Assembly: GCA_030867875.1 (NCBI GenBank)
Contig: JAOWCC010001634.1
Coordinates: 4,201,877-4,265,876 of the forward strand
Origin: Actinernus sp. WN-2022
Lineage: Eukaryota; Cnidaria; Anthozoa; Actiniaria; Actinernidae
Direction of reading: 5' to 3'
Length of the DNA: 64,000 nt
The notes under the pieces are model-generated. The model saw only the letters and a program-made list of their open reading frames with translations, was not told the origin of the DNA and did not search any database. Both the position numbers and the translations under genes were made by a program. This document shows, piece by piece, positions 21,620 through 34,742 of the stretch. The stretch's first letter is position 1. Each line of letters begins with the position of its first letter.

Positions 21620-22158
21620 AGTGCCCCTCAACCCTTTTGCAATTTTTATATATATGAACCTTTGAAAGGTTTTGAGTACTTCTGCGAAGAAATATTTGGC
21701 TTACAGAGGATACTCTATGTTCTAGGCTCGTTTGACATGGTGAAAATTTGACCTTTCCTGACCCATTACCGTGTAAGAAAAAGCCTGGGTCGATTCCCTA
21801 TCGTACGTCACCTCATTAATGCATTATTGTCCATGACGCCTTTCTATCACAACAACATCGATATATAGAGAATATACACAGTCTGTCAGATTTTAGTAAA
21901 GAAAACAGCTATTTTAGACAAAATGCTAAATATGTATTAAAGTTATTGCAAAGTCGAATGAATTGGAGGACGTAAGATAGGGAATCGACCCAGGCTTTTT
22001 CTTACACGGTAATGGGTCAGGAGAGATCACATTTTCACCATTTCAAACAAGCCTAGAACATGGAGTATCCTCTGTAAGCCAAAAATTTCTTCGCAGAAGT
22101 ACTCAAAACCTTTCAAAGTTTCATATATATAAAAATTGCAAAAGGGTTGAGGGGCACT
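21620..22158. mobile_element. Long-armed foldback element, family M3, TTAA flank
   Basis: Arms of about 190 bp (21620-21815 and 21970-22158) are near-perfect inverted copies starting AGTGCCCCTCAACCCTTTTG. TTAA lies outside the left end and TCAA outside the right, consistent with a TTAA target duplication (piggyBac- or Kolobok-like) with one mutation. A solo arm occurs at 28187-28265, ending at an intact TTAA. Confidence 0.8.
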
Positions 22159-22169
22159 TCAAATTATAT

Positions 22170-25100
22170 TCATTGATACCAATCAGTTGTAATTTGTTGC
22201 TTGTCTGAGACGAGTTTGATGTCTACATGAATTAACTTGGTTATTCGTTATATTCCAATATCTTTTTAGATGTGGTTTTGATTAGTTTATAATTGCCATA
22301 GAATGCATTTTGGGAAGCGGCCAGCTTGTTAAATCACTCATATTTTCTAATTCAACAGAAACTATTCTACTACGTACACAATCGGACATCTAGATAAGGA
22401 AACGGAACTTTTGCCGTGATTGCAGCCTTCGAGAGATCGATGGTTTACGGATGTCACGGTTCTTGAGTTCGGGCCGGCTTTAGGATATTGACTGTCTTTG
22501 GTGAAACACATTAATACATTGAAAATGTTTTGAGCGCAATGAAACCAAACCCTCTATAATTAAACACTCGAACGCGTAAGCAACCAAATTTTACCATCAA
22601 TTCCATCAATCCATCAATTCATGACCGAATCCAAGTTGAATACAAATAGCTTATTTTATGATCGTATCAAAAATTATCCGAGAGAAAGAAAACCACATAA
22701 CTACATTATAGAAATATCCTATTAATGAAATTATACATGCCTACTAAATACCAGTTTACATACATCTAAAAGGTAGTAATATTTACCTTTCAGTATCATT
22801 TATGGCAAAACATCTTTCGAGCTTAATGTTCCAGTTTACGACACAACTTATAGTTTAGATTGTAGACAGTACTAGCACTACGGTACTTAATTAAAAACAT
22901 TTAATTAATTGAATATGAAGAGCTAACGCAAATCTTGCAACACAATTTATCTTACAGCATTTGGCTTAGTACTGTACATTTTATAGTAGATAACCAGTTA
23001 CTAAATGAGTTAAGTATATGATGATTTCTGGAGTGCGCCCTCTAGGAAATACATGTAAAATTTCTTAGTAAAATAATGCGTTATGAAGTCGTGATATTAG
23101 ATATATTTGTTGAATACAACAGAAACAGCTGAAACAATTCCAGTTAGATCATGGTAACCCCAAATAAGCCGATTACATTAACCGCATCGACGTTGCGCCG
23201 ATCTGCTTTCCAAAACAAGACATGTATGGCTTTATGAGATCCATTAAGTAAGGTATTTCTATGTTAGACGAATAAAAATTAAATTAAGACAAAAATTGCA
23301 TGAGAAAGCAGTGGATAGCGTTTAGTAAGCACTGTTTGTAGATTAAGTGTTGGCGACCTACTGTCTCATGGCGAATGAATCATTGTTACTGTGCCACAAC
23401 CTGCTCTCTTGTTCGGCTTGAAATTGCGAAAATGTTTTTAAAATGTTGATTTATAGACAGAACTGTTATGTAGCTTATGAATTTTAGAAAGACAAATCGA
23501 GACTAAGTGTGTAGTGAAAAAATTCAGAAAACCTTCTAGAAAACGCTCGATGTGTTATACATATATAGTATGTGTGTATTGCCATTCTGCAACTCAAAAA
23601 TCGCATAAATGTTCACCAACATGTACCTTTTAGTATAACGACTCGGCTACTTTTAGAGACCGTTTCCAGTCGTTACATTTTCAGCAATGGTCTTGTTGGG
23701 GGTGGGGAAGGGGCCGGGATATCGTACGATGAACTTAGCCACTCATGCATATATTATAGTCAGTACTTGTAGTAAATAGTATCCGCTTTTACTGTTTGGA
23801 AAGGCTTTCACCCGTGGCTAGAATCCCTTGCAGGGATAATATGACCGTTGGATGATGTACTGTACAGTTGACGAAAGTTATGGCATTATAAGCTTAAGCA
23901 TGAACTTATCATATTATTCGTATTATAATGGCTCACTTACAAAGCAAGTGTCTCTAAGCCTCCGACTGAAACATCGTAAACAATTGATCTTCATTATGGC
24001 AGAACATGTCTTTCTCTAAGGGCATGCAATTATTATCCCATAGAAACATAGATAACGCAAGCAGAGAATTAACTACACTGAATTATTATTGTATCATCAA
24101 TAGTGTTCTTCGCGAAACATTCGGATAACTCGCAGTGGTGTCCTTACGGCAACCCGCAGTTTCTAGAAACTCATTTCTTTGACTCTATTGTAACGAAAAA
24201 CACCTGATCCTGACTAAAAAACCAAGACAATGCTTGCTTGAATATTTAACAGTGTGAAGCCTTTCAACTATATATATCAGTCTTCAGTTAATCCTATAAC
24301 TGCATTCACAGCCCTCGTTTTTAGTGTTGTTATTTTCAATTTGTAAGGGTCACCTTTTAATATATTCTTAATGTGTTTACGGGTGTTGGAATAGAAAACG
24401 TTTCTACATTTGTCCCTCATATGTCATAAAATGTCGTATGATTAATGTATCGCAGTTAAATAGCCCTTTAACAAGTTTACACTTAGGTCCAAAGTATCTC
24501 TCTATATGGATGTCAGATCCGAGATCAGCGTGTTTTCAGTTTAGGTGGAGTTCCAATTGCAGGTCTCTCTTTAGCTGTTTACATAACAATATTATTTTTG
24601 ATTTTTGAAAAACCGTCATTTTAATGACGAAGACAGCTTTCTGCTAATCTAATGGATAAATATGAAGGGTTATCAAGAGTTGGACGAATCTAGCTGATAA
24701 CTTGCTCGATAATACTGCCGGTTTGCATGCAGTGCCTGGTACATCAATTTCCCATCAACCTGTCACGTTAGTTTTCGAAGGCGCGTTTGATGAGATTATC
24801 TGCTGCATCGGAAACTGCTCAGTCAAAAAATATTATTTCGTCGAAATAGCGGAATCACGAAAAGACTCCTTGAAGTTTAGTTTCTAGTAATAGCATAAAA
24901 ATAAACGATTGCCGTTGTTTCGAAGTTCGTAGGACGAGGCTTTACTTAGCGTGGACGAATCAAAAATGTGCGGTGGAGCTGGAATTATCAAGTTCGTGTC
25001 CATGAGTATTCAAATTGGCTGCAAAGTAATGGCACAATTATTCAGAGTTTCGTAGCCACCCGCTAGAGGTAGTACGACCACTTGTATAGGCTTACCCGCT

Positions 25101-28100
25101 AACAGAACCATCCAGCTTGACAATCCTACGCCTTAACATGGACCTCGTTCATGTTTGTTGGTATTTGCGACAGGTTTTCCCCCACTTCAATAAATAGGTT
25201 GTCAAAGCTGCACCTTCTAGTACTCTGTTACGGATGTGTGAAGTATTAGTGACAAGCGATTAGACAGGGAGTTTGGACAAAACAAAGTAAATTATAGATA
25301 AGCTATTCAGAGCTCTCTTTGGCTCTAGCTCATATTGTTCTCACTTCTGTATGACACAAAGAAAATTAATGACATGCAGACATCGGGTAGAACTCAATTA
25401 TCATGTTAAGCTGTAGATCTTATCGAGCCTCAAAACTGTTAGCAAAAGCTATCTTTTGGGGAAACCAAACTGACTTGAGTCCTCGCTTAATTAAAGTATA
25501 TCTGATTCAGTCATCGTTTCATGAATGAAAATTGTCTTATCCAGTGTGCGAATGGGCTTGTATTAATTATATCGTTATGCATATTCATGAATGATTATGT
25601 TGTATTCACTAGTCGTGTAGTAACGACTTCAGCAAGTTTTCCGCATGAAAATAAAGCTAGAATTATAAAGAAAAGTTCCTCATACGCAAACTATAGTAAT
25701 AACTTAGGCTAGAATTTAAAACGATAGAGACTTAGAGTGTAACAATTACTTCATGCAGACGTAAATTTTATAGGTGGATATCGATATCCACTCCTTATAT
25801 TAAAAGGACATTGCTTAAATGATTCAAGGAAAACGATGTAGATGATGCCATCTAGGATTGAGAAAAAAAAGATATTTTACTGTATTGAGTCAAGTGATCA
25901 TGAACCTCACCGCACCCAAAATCAATAAACGCGTTAAATTTTGACTGTGATATTTAATTGAATACAAACCAGCACAACGGGTATAAACGAGCTATGGCGC
26001 CGAGTTTGCTTCTAAAAGTTATGGATAAGGCAGACTGTGTGCATGATTACATTTCGTTAAGGTAACCAAAGTACAGTTGGTACTAATTATAAACTTTCAC
26101 AGGACCCCGGTGTTAAACGTGAAACCGACTCAAGGTTGCAGAACTATTGACACTCTCGTATTTCTTAGCGGAAGATCAAAATAATGGTATTTCAACAGTT
26201 TTAATTCATTATCATCTAAGTAATCATTTATTGATCTAAGCGTATTTTTTAACTGTCTTTTGTTTCTTTCTTTCTTTTTGCTGCAAATTAAATAAAAATA
26301 AAAACAAGTAAAACAAGTTTCCAGTACCCTTATTGTACGACAAAATAAAATACAAATACATTACTATATCCCAGTTTCGAGACCGTTGTTGTATTACATT
26401 AAATACCAACTATTCACAATAGAAACACTATTTCACTCCACCGATTGTCTTGTAGTTTGTTGTTCAGTTTACATTTCACAAACGTTTTAGTAAGCCCTTG
26501 CAAATAGATCTCACCGATACACAGGAAAATAAAAAAGCTAAGTGGAATGAGCAATGGATGTGATACTACCTTTATATTAACTGTTTTCGTAAGTTCCCAT
26601 CTTTAATTTCATCACCTTTTTCTTCTCCTGATTCTTGTATATATTTATGCCAGTTGTCTCATATGTGGCTTGTGTCCTGCCTTCTAGTACTAGTGAGAAT
26701 CCTACCTCTGATAGCAGCCTCGCGTCATATAGTTAATCATCGACATGCACAAGCCCTACGGAATATTTAAGGTGTATTGGTATTGGCAACGAATTCATTA
26801 GTTCTGATTATGTAGTTCATTATAACTTATAAGCACATGTTACTGATATTATTGAATGTTTGTTCAGTTGGTACCGCTTTTGAGAAGCTTTTCCCAATTA
26901 GTACAAATCGTCCAGTTGTACGTTTTTTTGTAATAAAAGAGCAGAGATTTTAATGAAGAACATATAAACAATAGTTAGGGATTATAGGAATGCATGCAAA
27001 AATCGAATAACCAGTGATTTGGTGAGAGTTCGCCAAACAAAGGATGTCAGTTTGGCGAGAATGAACGCTATGCAATTGTTAAAGTTTTGAAAACGTTAGC
27101 GGGTCGTGTGTTTGAGTTTGCTCCAACCATTAACATCTGCCAAAGATGCGACTGTTAATCAATAATGTCTAAGTGATCGATCTTATAAACTGAAATTCCA
27201 AACATATTACTAATTAACATTAATAAAACAAATTGTTTTATCGTTTTATTTAAAACAATGAAAATACCTCAGGACGTGTGCTACACTGATAAACTGCATA
27301 ATCCACGAGTCAAGGCGGTTTTCTTTCCCCTGCAGCTATCACATTCTCGAAAATTCTTCCAATATCGAATACACTGAAATGCAAAGTATAGTTTATGCTG
27401 AATATATTACGATCAATAATGAAGGAAGTAGACAATACAATCTTTGAGTTGCTTTTTAATTTGTTATGAAGTAAAGTAAAACAATGGTCAATGTTTTAAA
27501 TATGAACGGCGTTGTAATATTATATGTTTAATAAAGCTGTGTTTTGACTATATGAAATGCAGGAATCTTGATATTAATACTAAATGAATTAGTAAAAATA
27601 CAACCGCCTAGGGTATAATAGACCTCGTCTTAGATGGAAGACGTGGGAATTTCTCGTTTTAGCTTAAGTAGAAACTGGTTAAATTTGATTTAGATATCAA
27701 CGACTTCACTTCTCTGGCTATTGAATAAAATCGTTCAGTCAACTGGTGAATTCGGTGCGGTGAAGTTGTGACCAAATAAATGTCACCCGAAATGGCTAAC
27801 AATACTGGACACAGATAAAACGTGATGGTACTGAATTCTGCCAGCATGCTGATGATCATGAATGAGATTATCGAATCAGGATAGGACAAATTCTATGACG
27901 AAATCCGAGTAGTTGTGGTAAAGACTTCCAGAAATGTTTGATGTTATCTTTTTAAAGTTAACTTCCGTTCGATTCCTCCGGCCTTTTTAGATATACATGC
28001 GTCGTTTATTTACAAGTACAATTAAAGCTATTGCTAATTGTTATATTTCCAGTCCGTCTTTGAAATGAAAATGTTCTATACGGAAGAATATCGTAAACGC

Positions 28101-28180
28101 CAGTTGTTACACTATATTTGTATTGTTATTGTTTGCTTTTGAAATAAAGCAAATTGAATACTAACTACTACAGACTAGCC
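22170..28180. other. Quiet 6-kb stretch, no gene recognised
   Basis: AT-rich sequence with short reading frames only. The most protein-like is a 76-codon minus-strand frame at 27659-27889 with a hydrophobic run (STITFYLCPVLLAISGD); it lacks an ATG at its 5' end and I do not recognise it. No inverted-repeat elements stood out, in contrast to both flanks. Confidence 0.5.
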
Positions 28181-28186
28181 AACACA

Positions 28187-28265
28187 CCAAAAATTTCTTC
28201 GCAGAAGTACTCAAAACCTTTCAAAGATTCATATATATAAAAATTGCAAAGGGGTTAGTTGCACT
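28187..28265. repeat. Solo arm of foldback family M3
   Basis: The 79-bp sequence matches the right arm of the element at 21620-22158 (TTCTTCGCAGAAGTACTCAA and the TTGCAAAGGGGTT end) and is followed directly by TTAA at 28266-28269. The other arm is absent. Confidence 0.75.
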
Positions 28266-28846
28266 TTAACTATTTTAGACGAGCGCCTGGCACAACGTGG
28301 CCGCGAAAAAAGTAACTCGAAAATTACCTTGAATATATTTTAGTATTGTACAAAACACAAATTATTGTTTACATGCGCGTAAATGTGGTAGGATGGATAC
28401 AGGGATTTTTGTTCTTATTGTGGTCATGAGTTTCTTCTCCCAATTCCCTCGGAATCTCAGGTAGAAGTTTTATTTATCGTACCATTAAGATTCACAAACT
28501 TAATTACAATGCAGATAAGCCGGTAAAGCCTGGTTAAGGATTTGAGCACAGCCGAGTACGATAAGTGCGCCAAGTTTCTCACGATAACAGATATCGTCAT
28601 TCTCGACTCCCTTAAAGGGATGCCCGAGTGAAAAACACATTAGGGCTCAAAAGCATTTTTCAGATGTACTTTGTTCAGAAAATGTATTAACATTTGATAA
28701 AACGTTTTCAGAGTTGAGAACGAACCCCTCAAAGTTGGCCCCGCGAAGACCTGGGCGCCGCCATTTTGTTCACATTAATTCCTGTCACTTCGTCCCACCG
28801 GAGTCTTGCGGCTAACTTGTAGCGGGCAACCCTAAAACACAGAAGG

Positions 28847-28965
28847 ACGGAATGGTGGAACGGCGGAATGACGGAACGGTGGAATGACGGAACGGTGGAA
28901 TGACGGAATGACGGAACGGTGGAATGACGGAACAGTGGAATGACGGAACGGCGAAATGATGGAAT
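28847..28965. repeat. 8/16-bp minisatellite in arm S
   Basis: Degenerate tandem units of GGAATGAC and GGAACGGT. The inverted partner at about 31106-31225 (TTCCGTCA, TTCCGCCG) has a similar length but more diverged units. Confidence 0.85.
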
Positions 28966-29139
28966 GGCCCAAAAAATCCTCAAAAATTCTGTTTTCCCCC
29001 TTTTTTGGTCAAGCGAGAGCCTGAAAACAACGAACTATTTTAGGTCCCAGCCGTTCGCTTGTCAAAGTTGGCACTTTGACAAGTTGGCATCCGCAAGCGG
29101 CATGGGCAAAGGTTTCAGTTACCCCCGCTTAGAAGTAAC

Positions 29140-29220
29140 TGTACAATACAATACAATACAATACAATACTTTATTTACCCACGTGTCAACTAGGAGCTAT
29201 ATAACTCGTTAAAACTTGAA
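29140..29220 (-). mobile_element. LINE 3' tail fragment
   Basis: On the minus strand a 3' end reading GGGTAAATAAAGTATTGTAT continues as a pentanucleotide repeat, the kind of microsatellite tail seen on CR1/L2-like LINEs. The coding part is missing. Confidence 0.45.
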
Positions 29221-30094
29221 CGTGAGAAAATAGGGAGGCGATGGATGAAATCCATATCAGGCACTTAAAAAATGAATTTGGAGTATGAACTAGGTTGATT
29301 GTTCTTTCGCGTTACCTTCAACAAATAGCAGATCTTGTTTTTTAATTATCTGTACCACAACTGAGATATAGTAGAATAACGAAACTGCATATGGACAAAC
29401 TCGTGTGATGGTTGGTTCAAACATCAGTACTAATTTGAGTGCAGCGTGCAGTTTAAAAATACTATTCTTCCGCAGACAGCAGTTTCGCACGTAGAGAATA
29501 GGCATTGCTTACTGGCGTTTGTCATGGTTTTATTCCCAAAATCATTATATTGAAGTGCAGTTGTGTTATTCGAAAGCAAATAGAAGGCTTATTCTCCGGT
29601 TCTTTCTATCATATTATTTCAGTAATCTTATCATATAAGGTCCACCTATATGCATGGAAAGCTTGATTTTGCCTTCTATAAATACTGTTTTCAAGTGAAC
29701 GTTAAAAAAGCTTGAGTTTGCCTTTGAGCTGTCAAACAGAAGGTTTGAGTTTGACTTTTTTCTGTAAATTATTATTAATAAGCGTCACACGGCTAATTGT
29801 CATTGAGAGCACAGGAAATAAGAAAAGAGACGCGTTTTGTTTTTGTTTTTACAACAAATGTTGCGAAAAACATCAATAAAGACAGTTACCTGTAACAGCG
29901 TACAATACGCGTTGATGGTGCATGGATTCATACATACATTGATATATACAGTCGTCCACCAAAATGTTGTCCAGTTTGATATACTGATATAAATGTCACG
30001 TGATTGTAGTAAACCAGCTACGCTTTCAATGCTTTTTTGAGATCTTAAACATGTAATGGTAATTAATAAAGAGGTCAATAGACCGCATTGTGGG

Positions 30095-30250
30095 TCTTAT
30101 GGGTGATGTAGCGATGTCAGCGCTCGCCTCTCACCGCTGTGGCCCGAGTTCGAATCCGGGACTTGGTGTTACATGTTACAGTTTATTTGTTGTGTTGTTC
30201 TCTCCCTTGCCACGAGGGTTTCCTCCGGGACTGAAGGCGTTCATGCGCTA
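30095..30250 (+). mobile_element. tRNA-derived SINE, family S2, copy 2
   Basis: Head with TGATGTAGCGATGTCAGCGC (A-box-like) and B-box AGTTCGAATCC, then CTCCCTTGCCACGAGGGTTT as in the copy at 10117-10290. It lies between the S-B inverted arms of the composite. Confidence 0.65.
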
Positions 30251-30284
30251 ACTTTGACAATCGTTTAGTTACTTCATTCTTACT

Positions 30285-30375
30285 AATATTCGCGAGTACT
30301 TAAATTCGCGATTTTCGCGTTTTGGAAAAAATCGCGAACATTTATACTCGCGAAAAAAAGAGCGCGCGAAAATTA
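30285..30375. repeat. CGCGA-rich repeat
   Basis: Reiterated ATTCGCGA/TTTTCGCG words resemble the terminal regions of the pogo-like element at 46266-47396, suggesting a solo end of a related element. Confidence 0.5.
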
Positions 30376-31105
30376 AACATGGGCTCCTGATACCATATTA
30401 TATAAAAAAACATGATGACATGTAATCACAATGACGAATTGCTATTCTATGGAAGCTAAGATCAAAGTCCTTAACAGTTCTCACGTGCGTCATTTACCCG
30501 CCAAAACCACAGGCAGCCCAAGATCCCAGACCCCACCGAAAAGCTAATTAAGAAAAAAAAAAAATTTTATCATATCCCGGAGTATCTTTTCCTATATGAC
30601 CATTGGAAGAAAACTTCTCCAAAATAAATTTCTGTGGACCATTTTTACAGTACAAGGTCTACTGGCACGGTTTGTTTATCGATGACAGCTGTTGAGAATA
30701 TCAATTTCACGTGGTTAGAACCCAGGGTTTTATAGCAATGTTCACGCCTTTTAATAACAGCAATCAGAATCCATATATATATATATGATAGAAAATTGAA
30801 ATCGCTCAGTATAGTTGCAGTGCAAATCTAGGCAATATGGAAACATTGAAACTGACGAGCAATGCATGTAGCGGCTTGCCGGACTACTAGATATAATGGG
30901 GATATTACATGTAGACGAGACAGTTAGGTCAGTAAGTAAACAACAAACTGATAAGGAGATTATAATCCCATTTGCTGGGAGACTTAAGACGTTCATGTGC
31001 CAACTTTGACAAGCGAACGGCTGGGACCTAAAATAGTTCGTTGTTTTCAGGCTCTCGCTTGACAAAAAAAGGGGGAAAACAGAATTTTTGAGGATTTTTT
31101 GGGCC

Positions 31106-31225
31106 ATTCCGTCATTCCGCCGTTCCGTTATTCCTCCGTTCCATCATTCCACCGTTCCGTCAGTCCGCCATTCCTCCATTCCATCATTCCGTCAATCCAT
31201 CATTCCGCCATTCTGTCCTTCCATG
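31106..31225. repeat. Minisatellite, inverted partner
   Basis: TTCCGTCA/TTCCGCCG-type 8-bp units, in inverted orientation to those at 28847-28965, bordered by the same B sequence. Confidence 0.85.
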
Positions 31226-31321
31226 TTTTAGAGTTGCCCCTCGTAGCGACTTGTTTTCTTTGTAGAATTTTCACACGCTCGGAATTAGAGTAGATTTTCA
31301 TCGATATGGCAGAGCAATTTC

Positions 31322-31453
31322 GTACTAGAACAAAAATATGATGAAGACGATATTGTGAGAGAAGTTCAGAAGACTGGGAGGACGAAGAAAAGCATGTGGA
31401 AGGCGAGAATATCAGACGAACAACGAAAGGCGACTACCGAGCTAGTGGAGTAG
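31322..31453 (+). pseudogene. Short coding-like remnant in repeat G
   Basis: A 43-codon open frame reads EQKYDEDDIVREVQKTGR, then TKKSMWKARISDEQRKATTE, and ends at TAG. The inverted copy of G (33195-34871) encodes the same peptide outside a 30-bp segment that is inverted there. An ATG-initiated MAEQF start lies just upstream in another frame. I do not recognise the family; it may be the start of a transposon protein. Confidence 0.35.
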
Positions 31454-32319
31454 TGCTATACTGATGTTGTGCTATGATGTAAAGATTCGCTGTGTGTTTT
31501 CGTATGGAACTTGTCAGCCTTAAATACAAGACTAAGGTACATTATGACAATATTGATATTGGCATTGGTTTCGAAACTTATGTATTATTGGAGCTATATA
31601 ATTTGCGAGTTATCCGGTTCGATCTGTACTGACTGAATGGCTTTGTGCAACTGAAACGAAATACCTGAAAAGTTAAAACCTCCCTGTAAAAACCGATTAT
31701 AACTAGCCCAACATAGCAGAATATATGCAATGACACAAGCCCGGCATGTTTGTGGTGGAACTTGGCGCACGCGCGCTGATTCACAACACAGTTAGGTAAA
31801 CGAAATTAAAACAAGAGGCCCTGAGTGGCCTTAACTCGGGCCACCTAGAAATAGGTTAATTTATAATACATGGAGTTCTAGCATATTTTTGTGCCATAAC
31901 ATGGTTTGTGCAAGGGGAACTGGATAATTGATTCACTACTCATGCTCGTGATAATTTACATATAATGAAATGGACCTTTTACAGGAATGCAATCACATGG
32001 TTGTACTAGATGGCAAACAAATCTTAATTCATATATTTAAAGGCACTTGTATGAGATTGGTAGTGTTATTAAAACAAACTGTTTGTAAATGCTATTTTCC
32101 ACCTTCTTCCAATTCTCAACCCCCAAAGATGGTCATGGCCCTTACGGGAGCTTCTAATTACAAAGTTTTAATGATAATAGGCCCTTTGCAGGGCAAGAGC
32201 AAGCCAAAATTAGTAAAAAGCCCAAGTTTTAGGTTCATATCTTTAAAACTGAAGGAATGGCAAATGTTTGAAAACTCTATAATTTAGCTTACTTTAACAG
32301 AGTTTGTGAGGCTGTTTTT

Positions 32320-32345
32320 TGCTGACTGGCAAGACCCGACCCCCC
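32320..32345. repeat. Poly-C tract
   Basis: A run of C at about 32338-32351 following GACCCGA; the surrounding 32320-32580 is GC-rich relative to its flanks, with repeated GCGAAGCGAGGA-like words. Confidence 0.4.
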
Positions 32346-33497
32346 CCCCCCTGCATTTATTGAACGGTAATTTCAAGGTCTTCTGTGCGGTCCAGAAAAA
32401 TAAGAAGAAGTCAAAGCCGTTCGTATCAATCGTCGGCAAACAAAAAACTGCGTGACGCGAAGCGAGGACAAAGTGTCGAGGAGCAAGCGTCGCTTCGCTC
32501 CTCGGTGGAAAAGCTTCGTGCCTAAGCTTTGCGAAGTGAGAACCTCTGGTACCCAGGGTAGAGTTCACGCCATATCCTGCTAGATTTTCGTTCCCGAATT
32601 TATAAAAACATGTGCATATAATATTTTAAAAGGACCCTGTCAGATCGAGAACTGAGAAATCGGGTAATTTGTACTATACTTTCCGAGAGGTTAATAACAA
32701 TGAATAACAACACAACCACAGTCAATTGGTATAAAAGTTATCATGTTCAGTTTAGCTACTTACATTTACAAACTGTTGTCTCAGTCCTATTTATAGTGTT
32801 GATCAGATCTTAGCCATCTATGTCACGAGTGGATCCTTGAGTGGATCTGGATATGTGATAAATTCCCGTCCAAAGCCCGTGAAACACCTCTCAGCTTTAG
32901 AAAAGACAAAAATCTTGGTATTGCACTTGAAGGAACCTTTGGTTTACACAAAACACAGCTGATATTAAAGGTTTTGCTAAGTCAAAACTCCCACTCGTCG
33001 CCATCTTGAAAAACCTGAAACACTGTTGTCACATGGCTGGCGCAACGTACGTGTCACGTGACCAGTCGAAATCTGATTGGTTGACGGCGCAAAATCTCGA
33101 CACAAAAAATAAAAACTTGCGATTTCTGACTCGAGCCGAAGGCCTGGCCCGAGTAATTATGTGGCTTGCTACAAACTGATTATTTCTCTGGGTCAAATTA
33201 AACAAGTTTCGATTGCTATGCCGATATCAATATTGTAATCTACCTTTAGTCCTGTGTTTAAGGCTGACAAGTTCCATACAAAAACACACAGCGAATCTTT
33301 ATTATAGCACTAGCTCGGTAGTCGCCTTTTGTTGTTCGTCTGATAGGACGAAGAAAAGCATGTGGAAGGCGAGAATCCCAGTCTTACTTCATACTTCATA
33401 CTTCATACTTTATTTATCTTTCCTTAAAAAGGCTTTTCAAAGACAAAATACAAATACAATACAACTACAGTGTACATGATAATTTGAATTACATCTA

Positions 33498-34436
33498 TTA
33501 ATTTAACCTATTTTGAGTTTGATATAATTTGCTCTTCAGCTTTCGCTTGAAACTTAAAACGTCTTTACTTAATTTCAGTTCATTATCTAGTGAGTTCCAT
33601 ATTTTTACTGTTCTGTAATAAAAACTTCTCTGACCACTCGCAGATTTGAATAAGGGGATTTGTAATAATTGCGAGTTTCGAGTTTCACGACCACTAATAT
33701 TGAAGCGCTTCGTGAATTTAGATATTAAATAACCTGGTGCGGAATCAGTCATACATTTGAATGCCAGAGTGGCACTTCTAAAATACACTAGCTTATCTAC
33801 TGGGAGCCAATTTAGCTCTTTTAGTATAGGTGTAATATGGTTATACTTTTTGGCCCCGCTAACAATACGACAGGCATAGTTTTGACATGATTGTAGCTTA
33901 CGTATGTTTCTATTAGATGTATTTGCCCATACATTCGAGCAGTAAAGCAACTTACTAAATACTAATGTATTAATAACAGTAATTAAAGTGTTCTTATTAA
34001 ACGCGTGTTTAACACGGTTTATTTGTGCTAGTCGAGAAAAGCATGAAGAAACGGTCTTAGTAATGTGTTCGTCGTAGGTTAAGTTCGTGTCTAAGATCAC
34101 GCCCAAGTCTTTGGCACTGGATACTGGTAACAGCTCCTTTCCTAGCAATGAAATCTTAAAATATTCTAGTTCAGCTATCTTCTGTTTACTACCAAATACT
34201 AAGAGTTTAGTTTTATCTGGGTTTAATAATAAGCGGTTCTGACAGCACCACTTGCTGACGTTAAATAAATCTTCTTCTATATCAGTTATTGTAGATGTCC
34301 TCTCTCTCAGATTGAATGATATAAGTAGTTTGGTGTCGTCCACGTAACTCGTTGCAATACATTTCTGTGGTACAGAGGTGAGATCATTCGTATATATACT
34401 GAATAGGAGTGGTGCCAGTATGCTCCCTTGAGGCAT
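33498..34436 (-). pseudogene. LINE reverse transcriptase, C-terminal half
   Basis: An intact 312-codon frame with reverse transcriptase motifs B (PQGSILAPLLF) and C (YVDD), a thumb region (LNPDKTKLLVFGS, KDLGVILD) and the CR1/L2-type C-terminal region (LLYCSNVWANTS, LNWLPVDKL, YYRTVKIWNSLDNEL). The frame is undamaged, so the insertion is probably fairly young, but the protein is dead because its N-terminal half is inverted. Confidence 0.88.
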
Positions 34437-34439
34437 ATC

Positions 34440-34742
34440 TCATATCAAAGGGAAGGCTGTCAAATAACCAAAGTGGAAACAAGAAATTTCACTCTACAGA
34501 AACTTCTGTCATTGAAACAACAGACAAGATTCTCCAGGCCATCGACAACAAAAAACTAACTGCTCTGGTTCTTTTAGACATGAGTAAGGCTTTCGACAGC
34601 GTCGACCACAAACTGATGATCTCTAAACTACAAGATGTAGGGGCTTCACCTTCATGCACAGACTGGTTTCGTAGCTACTTGAGTGACAGACGACAAGTTG
34701 TCCGAATTAACTCAGCCCTATCCGAGCCTCTTACTATGGTAT
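34440..34742 (+). pseudogene. LINE reverse transcriptase, inverted upstream part
   Basis: Encodes the fingers/palm part of the same protein: KGRLSNNQSGNKKFHST, then motif A LVLLDMSKAFDSVDHK and WFRSYLSDRRQ. It ends just before the position where the minus-strand half starts, in the opposite orientation. Confidence 0.85.

Noticed and set aside
27024..27060. Rho-independent terminator-like hairpin
   Set aside because: The stem GTTCGCCAAAC/GTTTGGCGAG is real but bacterial terminators are not expected in an animal nuclear genome and no U tract follows.
28729..29212. Repetitive protein genes over the minisatellite
   Set aside because: The frames are produced by the 8/16-bp tandem repeat, and similar frames appear over the inverted copy at 31106-31225.
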